64,000 nucleotides of DNA from Venturia oleaginea (Eukaryota > Ascomycota > Dothideomycetes > Venturiales > Venturiaceae): assembly GCA_013176395.1 (NCBI GenBank), contig JABMLP010000015.1, forward strand, positions 868,001 through 932,000, given 5' to 3'. Numbering within the stretch: position 1 is the first letter of the stretch; every line of letters starts with the position of its first letter. The translations under genes were made by a program, and so were the position numbers. The notes beneath the pieces are model-generated. The model did no database searches, was not told where the DNA came from, and was given only the letters and a program-made list of their open reading frames with translations. This document shows positions 22,351 through 33,497 of the stretch, one piece after another.

Positions 22351-23426
22351 GATAGATGATCGTAGTGGTTGGTTGTATATCCGATCAAAAGAGTTGAGAA
22401 TGGCCAGTTTAGACTTTGATAGTAGTGGATTTGTGAGGTTGTAAGGTGAGGGCAAGAGCCTTTACAAATGGAAAAGATTTGAGTAGGGTATATATTCATA
22501 TTTGACCTGTCAATTTGCGATAAATATAGCTGTCTTGGCTCTTAGGAAAATACTCCATCGCAAATTACTCGGTATTAGCATGCCGTCAAGGCTTACAAGC
22601 ATCACATGGGATCGCCGCGCACACGAAGAGTAGTGCCAAAACCGGTCCATATCGCAAATATCTATGTCCAGCGCACCATCCCTACTACCCACTTAGGTGC
22701 GTCGAAAATATCGCATACGACCTTCTCTAGCTTGAATGTAGTCTTCCCCGCCGCTATACCTGTCCGCGAGTTCATTCGCAGGAACATTATTTATTTCTCG
22801 GCGAGAACAAATTGAATAACAAAGTAAGGAGGCTACAGCAGCTTGATTGCTGGTCTCAGATCCAAACGGTTTCAAGGCACTAAAAGAAGGACGAGTGACG
22901 ACTCATGAGCACTACGATCAGTTCGGGGTACTAATTGGAGTGTAAGAACTACACCTGGAGATAGAAGAAAGGAACGCGACACGTCCGAAAATAGACCTGG
23001 TAGAAGGAGAATAATGTCAGCTTGGAGGGTCACGATTGACAAGATCTTGGGTAGTAATCTTGGAACCGAGTTGCCTAAGGGTGTTCAACAGCCATATGGT
23101 ATAGAGCGATATACTCTAGTACGAAATCAGGATACTTTGAGCACATTATTGTATCCCGAGAAGGTAGTGCAATACCGAGGCCTCGAAATGTGGAGTGCCC
23201 TTTAAAGCTGTTTCATTTTGGATATTGACGTGCTCTTCCGCTTCCATCATGTTTGAACGCTAATAGCATTGACTGCGAGAACGATGGCGATAGGACAACC
23301 CCGGGTTCCGTATACCGCGACCAAGTAATAAAATATCCAGGATTAGGCGAAGACACAGTTGAGCAGTAATTCTTTAGTTTACTTCGCATATCTTGGCGGA
23401 TGTCTAAAGGGAAAGAAAACAATTTC
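22351..23426. other. intergenic region
   Basis: No supported gene or repeat. It holds the promoter of the secreted-protein gene and ends at the left terminus of the MULE. I looked for the missing 5' part of the gypsy gag next to the MULE and did not find it. Confidence 0.4.
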
Positions 23427-23497
23427 GGGCTAATGACTCAAAACCAACATACATCGCCGAAATGACCTCGTACATACATACTGAGGACTCATACATA
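23427..23497 (+). repeat. MULE left terminal inverted repeat
   Basis: 71 bp, identical as reverse complement to 26151-26221. The match ends abruptly after ...ctcatacata. Confidence 0.9.
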
Positions 23498-23856
23498 TAA
23501 TGTATGTATAAAGCCTCATGCATACATTGTACACTCAGATAGACTCGTACATACATTTTGAGACTCGTACATAAATATGTTGTTCCACCACATACTAGCA
23601 ACTATTCAAGTCGTCAATTCGAGCCTCTATAATAGCTTGATCGCTTAGTCAATCGCCTACTATGCTCGTATTTGTGGTGGTTCAATCGCAGTCTTAATTG
23701 TTGTACTCGAACCTGTCTGCTACTAGTCACTTAGGCGGTCTACACTTTATATTTTAGGGGCTCGTATATAATATCGGCGCCAGAATCTCTTGTCGCGTTC
23801 TTACTCCACCAAACATCAACACCACCACGTATTCCATTACCAACTATTCCATTTCA

Positions 23857-25840
23857 ATGCCACGCCCTAGCCAGCCTACGCCTACAGGCTTTCTATTATC
23901 AAGTTACCTCCGCTCAAGCCAGGCTCCTACCTCAAGCCCTCTACCCTCATCGTACACGACTGCGCCCGAAGCTACTGCCCCGGAGAACATTTCTCGATAT
24001 CCTACACTTCGCATTGGCATACATTCGAGACCCTCCAAGAAGCCCAGCAAGTAATTACCGATGCTACAATACAGGCTCGCGAGTCTTTCGACGTACAAAT
24101 CGCGAAGCCGAAGTTCTGGGCACTATGGTGTCGCGGTAGAGGCACATACACACCAAACTGCAAACACAAATTAAGAGTCGCACTCGTTGGCAAGCCTGCA
24201 GAGTGGGTTCTACGTATATTTGAACCTCATACGTGTCCTAGCGAATGTCACGATAACTGGCAACGTCCTCAGGGAGTCGCTTGTCTAGGTCGCCGCCATT
24301 TCGACCTTGTTGCCAATAACCGAAAGATTCCCTTCAAACTTGTACAAGACGAGGCCCGCCTCAGGGATGGCAACAAGATATCCTCCCGGCAAGCCCACCG
24401 TACGATAATGGCAGTACGGTCTTTGATCGAAGGCGACGAGAGCATACATTTCCAGTACATCAAGTCTCTACTAGTGACATCAAAGACGAAGAGGGGATCC
24501 TAGATTACGACCATTCACACATCATAGAAAAGAGTCGGTAGGGCTTTAATTCGTCTTCTCAACAATGCTGCCGTTGGATGGGTGGTAGATCTCGATGCAA
24601 GGAGATGTACTTGCCTTGAATGGCAAGATCTTCGGCTACCCTGCGCCCACGCCTATTGCGCTGCCTCCTTTTTCAAGGTCCCGCCGATACTGGACACTCA
24701 AAATTCGTACATGTACACTTCTCATATGTACAAGCAAATGTACCTTGGATCTTGCCGTACTACCCTTATCGATGAACTCCTACCCGATGGCATTACCAAG
24801 CCCCCAACTCTCTCTGAAGCAGACAAAAAGCCTGGCCGAAAGAGGACAAAGAGGTTCCGCAAACACACAGTACTCTCTCGCATCAAGCAGGACTCCAAAA
24901 GAGTCAATCCTCGCGGCCGGAAACTAGCTAAATCTGCTATATCTGCCAGCGCGACCGTCAACGCCAAATCCAAGGGCAAGGGCAAGAGCATACAGCAAGA
25001 CGCCGACGAATCAGACGAATCCGACGAATAGTGAGAGTGAGGATATGTCTGGAAGTGATGATGTTTCTGATACGTGTGGTAAGATTAACGAGGAGATCCA
25101 GTTTCCTTCTAACTCATCACTCTCCGCTACTGATGATGAGTGGGATAATATTCAGGCTGGTAAACATCGTCGTAAGAAGATGCGCCTCAAGCACAAGGTC
25201 CAGAATAAGAAGCTTGAGGATGAAGGATTGGAGCGTGCAAAGAGGGTTGGCTACTGCGAGACGAGAGGAATATGACGAGATGCGGAGGATTGAAAAGGCC
25301 GAGAACCTGGAGGCTTTTCAAGCTGAACAAGCTGCGCAGAAGGCGGACAAACGGAAGACCTCAAAGACCTCGAAGTCTACTACTACCAGCACTACTAATA
25401 CGGCTTCGAAAACGACTACCAAAACTACTACCAAGGTGGCTCCTAAAACCACGGCCAAAGGTGTAGCTAAGCCGCCCAAGAACATTCGCCAACAGCCAAT
25501 CCCAATTTCTGAGGATGAGTCTTCTTCCTGTGGCCAAAGTGATGATTACGCAGACTCTGAGAATGACGAGGCTGATCTTCAGCCTAATTCGCCCGCGAAG
25601 TCACCAATGGCGGAGAGTTTAAGGGCTGAGGTTGACGGCAAGGCTGACGATAAGGTGGAGAAGCCTTCGAGTTTACTACTAACTCTCTCACCACTAAAGA
25701 AGGTCTGTAAAAGGGCCCGCTCAGCGTCACCAATCACGTTACCAGTTGTTGGCCGCGGCCGTCGAGTGCGAGCAAGTCAACCGTGCGGTTTCTGCGGTTC
25801 AGAGGGCCACCTCGCTGACAACTGCAAGGCTAAATTATAG
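23857..25840 (+). pseudogene. MULE transposase relic, core deleted
   Basis: A frame open from about 24010 to 24502 encodes the N-terminal region, with Cys/His residues (C-R-G-R-G, NCKHK, HTCPSECH) like the WRKY/GCM1-type DNA-binding fold of MULE transposases. After a stop at 24502 the next frame (from about 24548) already contains the SWIM zinc finger (CTCLEWQDLRLPCAH) that normally follows the DDE core, so several hundred residues of catalytic domain are missing. Beyond it lies KPGRKRTKR. Frame changes near 25030 and 25250 separate an acidic stretch from a Lys/Thr-rich stretch and a terminal CCHC knuckle (CGFCGSEGHLADNC). It cannot encode an active transposase. Confidence 0.8.
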
Positions 25841-26150
25841 CCTTGCGATCTCTGTATATTTATTACCGCCCTAGGAGTTGCCCGGGGCTTGGATTTTTGT
25901 TTCAAATGCTTAACGTCGTTCAGCGGCGTCAGAATAGTCTGAATCGTTCAAATATGCAGTTAAATTCTTTGTACACATCTCTGTTTAAACGTCACATGAT
26001 GGATGGAGATGGTCGGTCTTCAATATACATTCTATGCCTTGTACGTACATTTTTCGTGGAACAGACATTTCGAGACCCGTACATACATTCACGGACTACT
26101 ACATACATTTAAAGTCTAGAACATACACATTTAGTGGTCATGACAGAATG

Positions 26151-26221
26151 TATGTATGAGTCCTCAGTATGTATGTACGAGGTCATTTCGGCGATGTATG
26201 TTGGTTTTGAGTCATTAGCCC
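26151..26221 (-). repeat. MULE right terminal inverted repeat
   Basis: 71 bp, the exact reverse complement of 23427-23497. Confidence 0.9.
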
Positions 26222-29200
26222 CAGAGAGATAGACAAGCGACGCAATGAAGGAAGATGCCTCCGCTGTGGAAGAGATGACTGTCGTATTGAGCGATGTCCC
26301 TTAGCAGCAGCAATACCTCCATCTGCCCAAACTAGCTTAAATACCTCAGTGTCGCGAACAAAGGTCACAGAAGCAACTATTGAAGAAGAGAAGGAAACAT
26401 ATGACCAATCGGGACACGCAAAAGTTGCAGCAGAATGGGGACACTTTCAACAGAATGGCAGAATGGATCAGAAGGGTGTTTACGTTAACATTGGTATCAA
26501 TGAAATCCATTTCACACGAGCAATGTTTGACAATGGATGTCATAGTTACATTGTCATTTCTGAACATCTCCAACAAAAGCTACAACTCCCAACCTTACCA
26601 ATCCGTCCGCGAACATTGGAACAAGTTGCTGGCACGGACTACCATGCAATCAATCGAGTGGCCTATTTCGACATTGATATTGACGGCCATAAACAACGTC
26701 GAGTATGGGCTTATGTTATCCCTAAGATGGGACAACATATCCTTCTTGGACTGCCTTGGGCAAGAAGCCAACAAGTGACAATACGCCATTCGGAACAAAG
26801 AGAATATTTTCATATTGGAACAAGCAACATTTCTGTTACTTTACGTACAGAGCCAAATTGGCATGTGGACCAATCAATAAAGAACGTTGCTGCTGCCGCT
26901 ATGGGAGCTATTCTACGCAGGAGTCGCAAAACAAAGCAGAGCGTTGATATCTTCAGCATCACAATGAGAGACATAGAGAAAGCTCTAGCAAAGCTAAACC
27001 AGAAGAAAGAAACGACAGATCCAAAGACAAAATTACCTCAATACTATCACGACAAACTGGATATGAAAATTTTCAGTCCTGAAATTGTTGGGCAAGGTCA
27101 CCTACCCCCTTTTCGTCCAGGAGTTGACCATGCTATTGAGTTGGAAAAAGACAAACAAGGCAAAGAGAAAGAGGTCCCTTGGGGACCTCTATATAGCATG
27201 TCAAAAGAAGAGCTTCTAGTCCTGCGGGAAACCCTGACAGATCATCTTGAAAAGGGTTGGATTCGAACTAGCAACTCTCCAGCTGGAGCACCCGTCCTAT
27301 TTGTTCGAAAGCCAGGCGGTGGACTTCGATTTTGCGTCGACTATCGAAAGTTAAACGAAATCACAAAGAAGGATCGAACGCCATTGCCCCTCATTACTGA
27401 GACTCTTCGGATGATGGCAAAAGCAGTCTGGTATACAAAGCTTGACGTATCCGCTGCGTTCCACAAGATCAGGATCAAAGAAGGAGATGAATGGAAGACA
27501 GCTTTTAGAACCAGATTTGGTTCTTTTGAATGGTGTGTTACCCCTTTTGGACTCACTGGAGCACCTGCCACCTTTCAACGATACATCAATCAAGTGTTAC
27601 GGGAATTTTTGGACGAGTGTGTCTCGGCTTACATCGATGATGTAATCATTTTCACCAACGGCTCCCTTCAGGAACATAGGAATCAAGTACTACAAGTGTT
27701 GGAAAAGCTGAAAGTTGCTGGCCTACAAGTTGACATTGATAAATGCGAGTTTGAGCAAAAACGAGTCAAGTACTTAGGCTACATTGTGGATGCCGACAAG
27801 AGAATCTGCGTCGATCCTGAGAAAGCAGAAGCTATACAAAAGTGGGAACCTCCTTCAACAGTAAGAGGTGTACGAGGCTTTGTGGGCTTTGCCAACTATT
27901 ATCGAGAGTTTATTCCTAAATTCTCTGATATAGCTCAGCCTCTAACAGCACTTACAAAGAAAGACATTTCATTTCAATGGGGAGACACAGAACAAGCTGC
28001 TTTTGAACGTCTGAAAGATCTACTAGTCAATGCACCTGTCCTGGCTGGATTTGATCCTGAACGAGAAACTCGAGTACAACCGGATTCTTCAGGCTACTCA
28101 ATTGGAGGAGAACTTTCTCAAATGGATGAACAAGGTAACTGGAGACCAGTAGCCTTCTACTCAAAGAAATGTCTGCCCGCAGAGGCCAACTACCCTATTC
28201 ACGACAAGGAATTGTTGGCTATAGTGCGCTGTCTTCAGGAATGGCGTAGTATGCTTCGGAGTGTCAAGCCTTTCACAATCTTAAGCGACCATAAAAACCT
28301 TTGCTATTTCATGAAGAAACAACAGCTTACAGAGCGTCAAATGCGTTGGGCTCTTGAGCTCTCATGCTACCAATTTCAGATCCTTCATCAGCCTGGGGTC
28401 AAAGCTGTTGTACCAGATGCACTGTCGCGGAGAGATCAAGACTTACCAAAAGGACTTGAAGACGAACGCTTGCAAGGAAGATTCCACCAAATATTTGCTG
28501 AAAAAGAGGGCAGGCTAGCATTAAACAAAGTGTCAACTTTGCTTGCATCCCCTAGAACTCAACACATACGAATTGGAGCCGCTTGGGTGTTAGGAGGCGA
28601 TAAAGATCAGCAAAACGACAAAGAACCAAACAGAGAAGACATTCCTGTTTGCCCTTTCACGGAGTCCGAACCGAAACTACAACAGCTGTGGGACCAAGCA
28701 CTAGCCCAAAACAAAAGATATTGGATATTTCGCAACATGGTTCGTGATGGAGCTAGACAAATTCCTTCAAATTGGGGCCTGCCAATTTCCATCTCAGAGT
28801 GTTCAATTGATCGAGGAAGACGACTGCTCTGGAGGGATCGTATTTGGATTCCACATTTTGAACCTTTGCGCACAGCTATCATCCAGCAATGTCATGATTC
28901 TACTCTTACAGGTCATCCTGGACGCGATCTCCTTAAGGCTATCATTAGCCGAAGATTTACGTGGCCAGGCTTGTCCCAAGATATACGCCAGTTCTTGCCA
29001 AATTGTGACATTTGTGGCAGCAAAGCAGTTTGGAGAGAAAAGAAACGAGGACTTCTCAAACCATTGCCAGTCCCTGAACGCCAATGGAACGAAGTTTCTA
29101 TCGACTTTATCACAGATCTTCCAGTCTCAAAATCTGGAGCCACAAACGTGATGGTCATTACAGATCGGCTCTTCAAAAGTTGTATTTTCAAAGCTATGAA

Positions 29201-29559
29201 GGAGACAACTGTTGAGGCTGTTGTAGACGCATTGATGGAATGTCTTATTGAACATCATGGACCTCCAGCAGCAGTTGTGTCTGACAGAGGACAGCCATTT
29301 GTCTCTTTGATGTGGGCGCGCATATGCTCTCTGATGAAGATTACAAGGAGGTTGTCAACAGCCTTCCATCCCGAAACCGATGGTTCGACAGAACGGATGA
29401 ATCAAGAATTACAAGCTTACCTTCGCTGCTTTATTTCATACTATCAAGATGATTGGGAACAACTCCTACCTATCGCTATGCTCACCATCAACGGGCATAC
29501 ATCCTCAGTCACTGGTATGAGCCCATTCTTTGCAACACATGGTTACAACATCGACCCAT
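26222..29559 (+). mobile_element. Ty3/gypsy retrotransposon fragment (gag end plus pol)
   Basis: The coding part runs from a gag zinc knuckle to the integrase with no LTRs. The left limit is the MULE end. The right limit is an abrupt change near 29559 into an oppositely oriented Ty1/copia element. PR-RT-RH-IN order defines Ty3/gypsy. The lack of stops over 1,100 codons contrasts with the damaged elements around it. Confidence 0.88.
26223..29559 (+). CDS. gypsy gag-pol polyprotein, truncated at both ends
   Basis: The frame is open from the MULE border; an in-frame ATG-less stretch encodes a knuckle C-x2-C-x4-C-x4-C (CLRCGRDDCRIERC) in which the usual His is Cys. Numbering from 26349: protease active site FDNG near 60 (DNG instead of DSG/DTG), RT with YIDD at 428-431, RNase H with Asp579 (QPDSSGY) and the DHKNL block, integrase with an HHCC finger (CDICG) and all three acidic residues (SIDFITD, SDRGQ, MNQELQ). 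The C-terminus and any chromodomain are lost; the last ~27 codons before the stop at 29642 are antisense copia sequence. Cannot transpose alone. Confidence 0.85.
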
Positions 29560-30767
29560 TTGTAAAGAGACAATCGATTCCAGGAACTGGTTTGAGTCCG
29601 AGTTTGAGGAGGGTCTTTGTGAAGTGTTGTTGCCAGAGATAGGGTGATTGCTTGAGGCCATATAACGCTTTTCGGAGACGTATATAGCCACCAGGTGCTC
29701 CAGGGAAGCCATCTGAATAGGTAATGAATACCAGATCTCCAAGTATGGCGTTGATGAATGCATTGACAATGTCAAACTGTCTCATTTCAAGTCCGAAATA
29801 AGCGATCATGGCCATAAGTGCACGGAAGATTTTGGCGGCCAAGGTAGTTGCAGAGGTCTCTGCGTAAGTGACTTGTATATCACCTCTGACTACCAATCTG
29901 GCTTTGTATGATACCAGGAATCCGTCTGAATCTTGCTTGTATGTCCAAACCCACATAGTTGGAATCGCTGTATGGCCCTAAGGTAGTGATGCAACTGGCT
30001 CAAAGTTACCTTGGTCAATAATCCGTGAATGCTCTTTCTGAGTTGCCTTAAGGAATCCTTGGTGGTGAGGGTGTTTGAGCATCGCCTTCCAGTGCTTTGG
30101 TGGCGGAGGCAATGAACTGACCAGGACCTTTTTCACCTCAGAGGCAAAAGATAGGGCTTGAGTGAGTCCTAAAGTAACACCAGATAGATCTTCAGTGGTG
30201 GTAAGAAGCCCAATATGACGTTACTTCCTGACACGCTTGGTGGTGAGAATTTCGTCGCTCAGAATTGTCTTTTCTGGACCATATTCCATCGTGTATGATG
30301 ACCCTGATGGCCCTGCAAATAGAGCTGGATCTGGATTGACTGGTGATACTGGTGTAGAGGAGAGAGGATACTCATCAGTTGGCGAATTAACCGCACCCGC
30401 AGCAGTGACAGATGGAGTTGGAGACGGAGTTGGAAGTTGTCCTACTTGATCGATTGATTTTGAGGTTGGAACCTCATCAGTATCGAAGAAGACATTATCA
30501 ACCAGTGCCTGAAACAACTGACTCTCCTGGAGAGCCATCTGAGGTCGCCGAAAAGATAGATGGATTGTTGGTAATATGATCTGATGAACCACTGTCAAGG
30601 AACCATAAGTTGCGGTAACTTGAAGTGGATTCAGTGATGAATGAGACTGCCATTGGAGTTGATGTCACTCGAGTGGCAAGTGTAAAGTTAGGCTTCCCGG
30701 ATGACTTGATAGAATCCTGGGTTGTGGCCGTGGTGGTAGAGTTTTGACGAGTAACCCATCGATCCAT
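29560..30767 (-). pseudogene. copia pol relic (protease, linker, RT)
   Basis: Three frames carry the parts: 30767-30498 (protease with the DSGSSDH catalytic motif), 30598-30221 (linker, STPVSPVNPDP... to TTKRVRK), and 29956-29543 (RT fingers and palm up to the CLFTN strand). The RT frame then runs into antisense gypsy sequence and stops. The YVDD box is absent because the element ends before it. Confidence 0.75.
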
Positions 30768-30971
30768 GTGGTTCTTAAGAGCATCTTATGGTGTCTTCAA
30801 TGCAGTAGCAACTTTGGTGGCAGCAGAGACATCAGACCTCCATTCAGGTGTCCTCAATTCAGGATGAAGGTAACGGGATTGGCTGAACCATTCTTTGGCA
30901 CCACAGACACAGTTCGGAGGTGAATTAGAGGGCTTGGAACCTCCAGGTAATGATGATTGATGGCCATTGAG

Positions 30972-31054
30972 TGTTGCTGTTTGAAATGATGTGTGTGATG
31001 AACCTTTGCCATAGGAGTTGATGGACCTCTCAGCATTGAATTCTTCGATAAGCT
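30972..31054 (-). repeat. copia gag inverted duplication, arm 1
   Basis: 83 bp matching 31146-31228 as reverse complement with one visible mismatch (ccatagg against cctatcg). The arms are separated by 91 bp and could form a long hairpin. Confidence 0.85.
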
Positions 31055-31145
31055 GTTTATTCTTATGATAGCTCTTGGGCTTCATCACAACGGCTTTCTA
31101 TCACCAGATCTGTGGTTAGGGGAGAGACATCAGTCTCAATCACTC

Positions 31146-31228
31146 AGCTTATCGAAGAATTCAATGCTGAGAGGTCCATCAACTCCTATCGCAAAGGTTC
31201 ATCACACACATCATTTCAAACAGCAACA
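31146..31228 (+). repeat. copia gag inverted duplication, arm 2
   Basis: Reverse complement of 30972-31054. It encodes the same LIEEFNAERSINSY peptide, here on the plus strand. It is followed at once by a repeat shared with 48.9 kb. Confidence 0.85.
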
Positions 31229-31294
31229 TAGGCCGTTTTTGGCTCCGCCTGACGGCGTCGGTTAGTTGGCTTGATTGATTATCAAACGCGATGA
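31229..31294 (-). repeat. 66-bp junction repeat, copy 1
   Basis: Matches the reverse complement of about 48861-48928. It contains ggctccgcctgacggcgtcgg and a ttgattgatta tail, and the match extends past the tail into tcaaacgcgat. In one frame it encodes a DNQSSQLTDAVRRSQKRP peptide. Both copies sit at element boundaries. Confidence 0.75.
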
Positions 31295-32814
31295 TTGCTC
31301 TAAGTACTGGGTGTGATAAGAGAATCTTAGGTAGAGAGCAAAAGACCTCGAAAGCGCAAAGATGTAGCGCTTTAGCCACAGGTGGCTGTGCACGCCACGC
31401 TAAGGCCACGAAGTAACGTGACTGCAGGATAGCCATGCCGTGCCGTCACACTTTCAGTACCATACTGGATATCCGCCCCCATCAAAAAGACAATGGGCAT
31501 CAGTATCCAAGGCCGGATACTGATGGGACGAAGGATTCACATCTTCTCGCGATGTTACCGGCGTCAGTAGCACCTCCCTGCACCTCGCTGTCGCCGCGAG
31601 TGCGTTCCGGAGGTGTGAAGCAAAGATGAATCCACCGACGAACGACGCGACGACACAACACCACCACGCCCTAGGTCATCGAATACGCGCCAATACCAGC
31701 TTGAATGGACCTTAGGGTTAAATAGGCATGGCAATACGCGTTGGCAAGAGGCAATGGCAACGTGGACACGGTGGGATTCGTTACCTGGCCGCAACCCAGA
31801 TGCTCGCTCAGTCATAACAAGCGGAAACAAGAAATCAAGGGATATCAGGAAACGAAAACCATCCGACTCTCTCCTACCTAGCTAGTAACTAGGCCGGGCT
31901 GCGAAAGCGGCTGTGGTACTCCTAGGAGAGAGACAGGACACCCTTGAGCCCGCCTGCACTCTGAGATCAGTCGAACCGTAGAGGGGACTGACGAGGGAAA
32001 GCAGATCTCCTGTACTACAGACGCATGGCCTAAGAATACAACTAATAGGGATAGACCTCGTTAATACCTCCCGCCTAACCTCGGTAATACCGAACACAAG
32101 TCTACTTCGTTAATACCTCACCCGATCTACTTCGTTAATACCGAACGCCCTACACTTCGTTAAGTCCCAGACACGGAGCATTGGAAAGGCGAGAGACACG
32201 GAACATTAGAAAAGGTAGAGATACGGAGCATTAGATGAGTGAAAAATACGGAGCATAGGGACAGCGGGAGACACGGACTCTATAACTGTAAGTAGTATTC
32301 CGTTTGTTAAGGTACTGGGGAAACAGGCTTGGTTAGTACGGGACCACCGGACCTCTCTCGCTGGTAACGGAGATTGGCATACGGAACCCGTGCAAGACAT
32401 GGTCAGCCTATTCGGAGGAGACTGCTTTAGGTAACGCGAAACGGGCGTCAAAAACCCGCGGGGCGTGGTATACAATGGCAGCCACTGCTGGTCCCTAAGA
32501 CCTCATCCCTTTGATGGGCTCTGACCTTAGGATAGCCTCGTGGGAGATAGGATCAAGTCCTAATCAGAGAGACTGTCTGTATAGCCCGAGAGGACGGAGG
32601 CGCATGTCGGTGTACTAAGAGTAGGGAAGCCGGAACGAGGTGCAAACTCGGAAAGGCGTGCCCTTGAAGTATGCTTAAGGAGCAAACTAGGTGCTAACTG
32701 GGCAGGAAGGGCTTCGTCCACCCTGAATGCTAAGCCGGCTTGAAGGCCAGGCTAAACAGGGCAAAGACTCGATACCTTTGCGGCTCTATCTACAAGGATA
32801 GAGGCTAACATCTG
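31295..32814. other. unclassified repeat-like region
   Basis: No gene. It contains a perfect 11-bp-arm palindrome (catcagtatcc...ggatactgatg, 31498-31525), a 15-bp match (catactggatatccg) to the start of the LINE fragment at 33497, and a cluster of short degenerate repeats at 32078-32280. Probably 5' or internal sequence of LINE-related or other retroelements. Confidence 0.4.
32078..32280 (+). repeat. cluster of short degenerate direct repeats
   Basis: Two motifs recur: acttcgttaatacc (three to four copies, 32100-32165) and (ga)gacacggagcattag (five copies, 32169-32275). Copies differ by one to three bases. Confidence 0.6.
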
Positions 32815-33497
32815 GCCTTGAGCCTCTCCCCAGACTGTTGCGTCCCAGTTGCGGCATTGGCAAGAGTAGGAGTGCGATATAGCAAGTAGGGAGAGCGACT
32901 AGCAGCAGGTAGGCTCCGACTATAAGACGGCAGGTCTATAGCACGATCGGTGCCATACAATACGGCAGCCACCAGATAGCCTCGTCTACGGGCATACCCG
33001 GAGTATCACACTCAAGCAGCGAAATCACGACTACGATGGTTACTATTGTCTCCAGCATCACACAACCAAGTACACTGCCGCATAGGAATCTGGTGCAAGG
33101 CAACAATCACAAGTGGAAACACATTTCGGGAACAGACAAGCCTTGAGGGATAAGGCAAAACAGACAGACGAAGCTGAGTACTGGAGGGAGACTGTAGGTA
33201 AAAGGTTAGCGAAACACGAGGTATTGCCTCTTGGGATCTATATAGCACGGACATACTAGCAGAATAACCAGTATCGACAAGAGCCAGTGGGCATTTGGAA
33301 ATACTGGTTTAGAGAAAAGAGGGAGGACGGAAGGGACAGCTGGTCTTGTTTTAGTGAACGAGGCGAAGTGGGGCGTGGTAGATTTTATGATTTATCACGT
33401 GTCGGCTGTCTGGTGAAGTCCTCCTGACCGGACATAGCTGCGTGATTAAGCGGCTGCAACCGAGTAGGAAACAATCAATCAATCAATCAATCAATCA
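32815..33497 (+). mobile_element. LINE-tailed chimeric element, copy A
   Basis: From about 33140 the sequence follows the 3' end of the LINE copies (ggagactgtaggta..., cagctggtcttg, tcacgtgtcggctgtc, gattaagcggctgcaaccgagtagg, then the (TCAA)n tail at 33473-33497). Upstream of that it shares about 330 bp with copy C (36821-37505) but not with the full LINE ORF2 copies. It is therefore either a non-autonomous element using a LINE tail or a diverged LINE subfamily. Confidence 0.65.

Larger units (their letters stand above)
23427..26221 (+). mobile_element. Mutator-like element (MULE), internally deleted
   Basis: A 2,795-bp element bounded by perfect 71-bp terminal inverted repeats starting GGGCTAATGACTC. 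Subterminal copies of a cgtacatacat motif occur at both ends. Inside are the N-terminal and C-terminal parts of a MULE transposase but not the catalytic core. I see no 8-10 bp target duplication: the left flank ends in aatttc and the right flank begins agagag. The right end abuts, without spacing, the in-frame gag/pol of a gypsy element, so it probably inserted in or recombined with that element. Confidence 0.85.
29560..31228 (-). mobile_element. Ty1/copia retrotransposon fragment, integrase deleted
   Basis: Read on the minus strand, the order is gag end (CVCGAKEWFSQSRYLHPELRTPEW type), protease (WFLDSGSSDHIT, near 30600), a Pro/Ser-rich linker, then reverse transcriptase (KARLVVRG..., FDIVNAFINA, ALYGLKQSP) ending near 29560. 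The integrase that should lie between protease and RT is missing. Several stops and frame changes break it. At its 5' side the gag segment is duplicated as an inverted repeat (30972-31054 / 31146-31228). No LTRs are seen. Confidence 0.8.
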
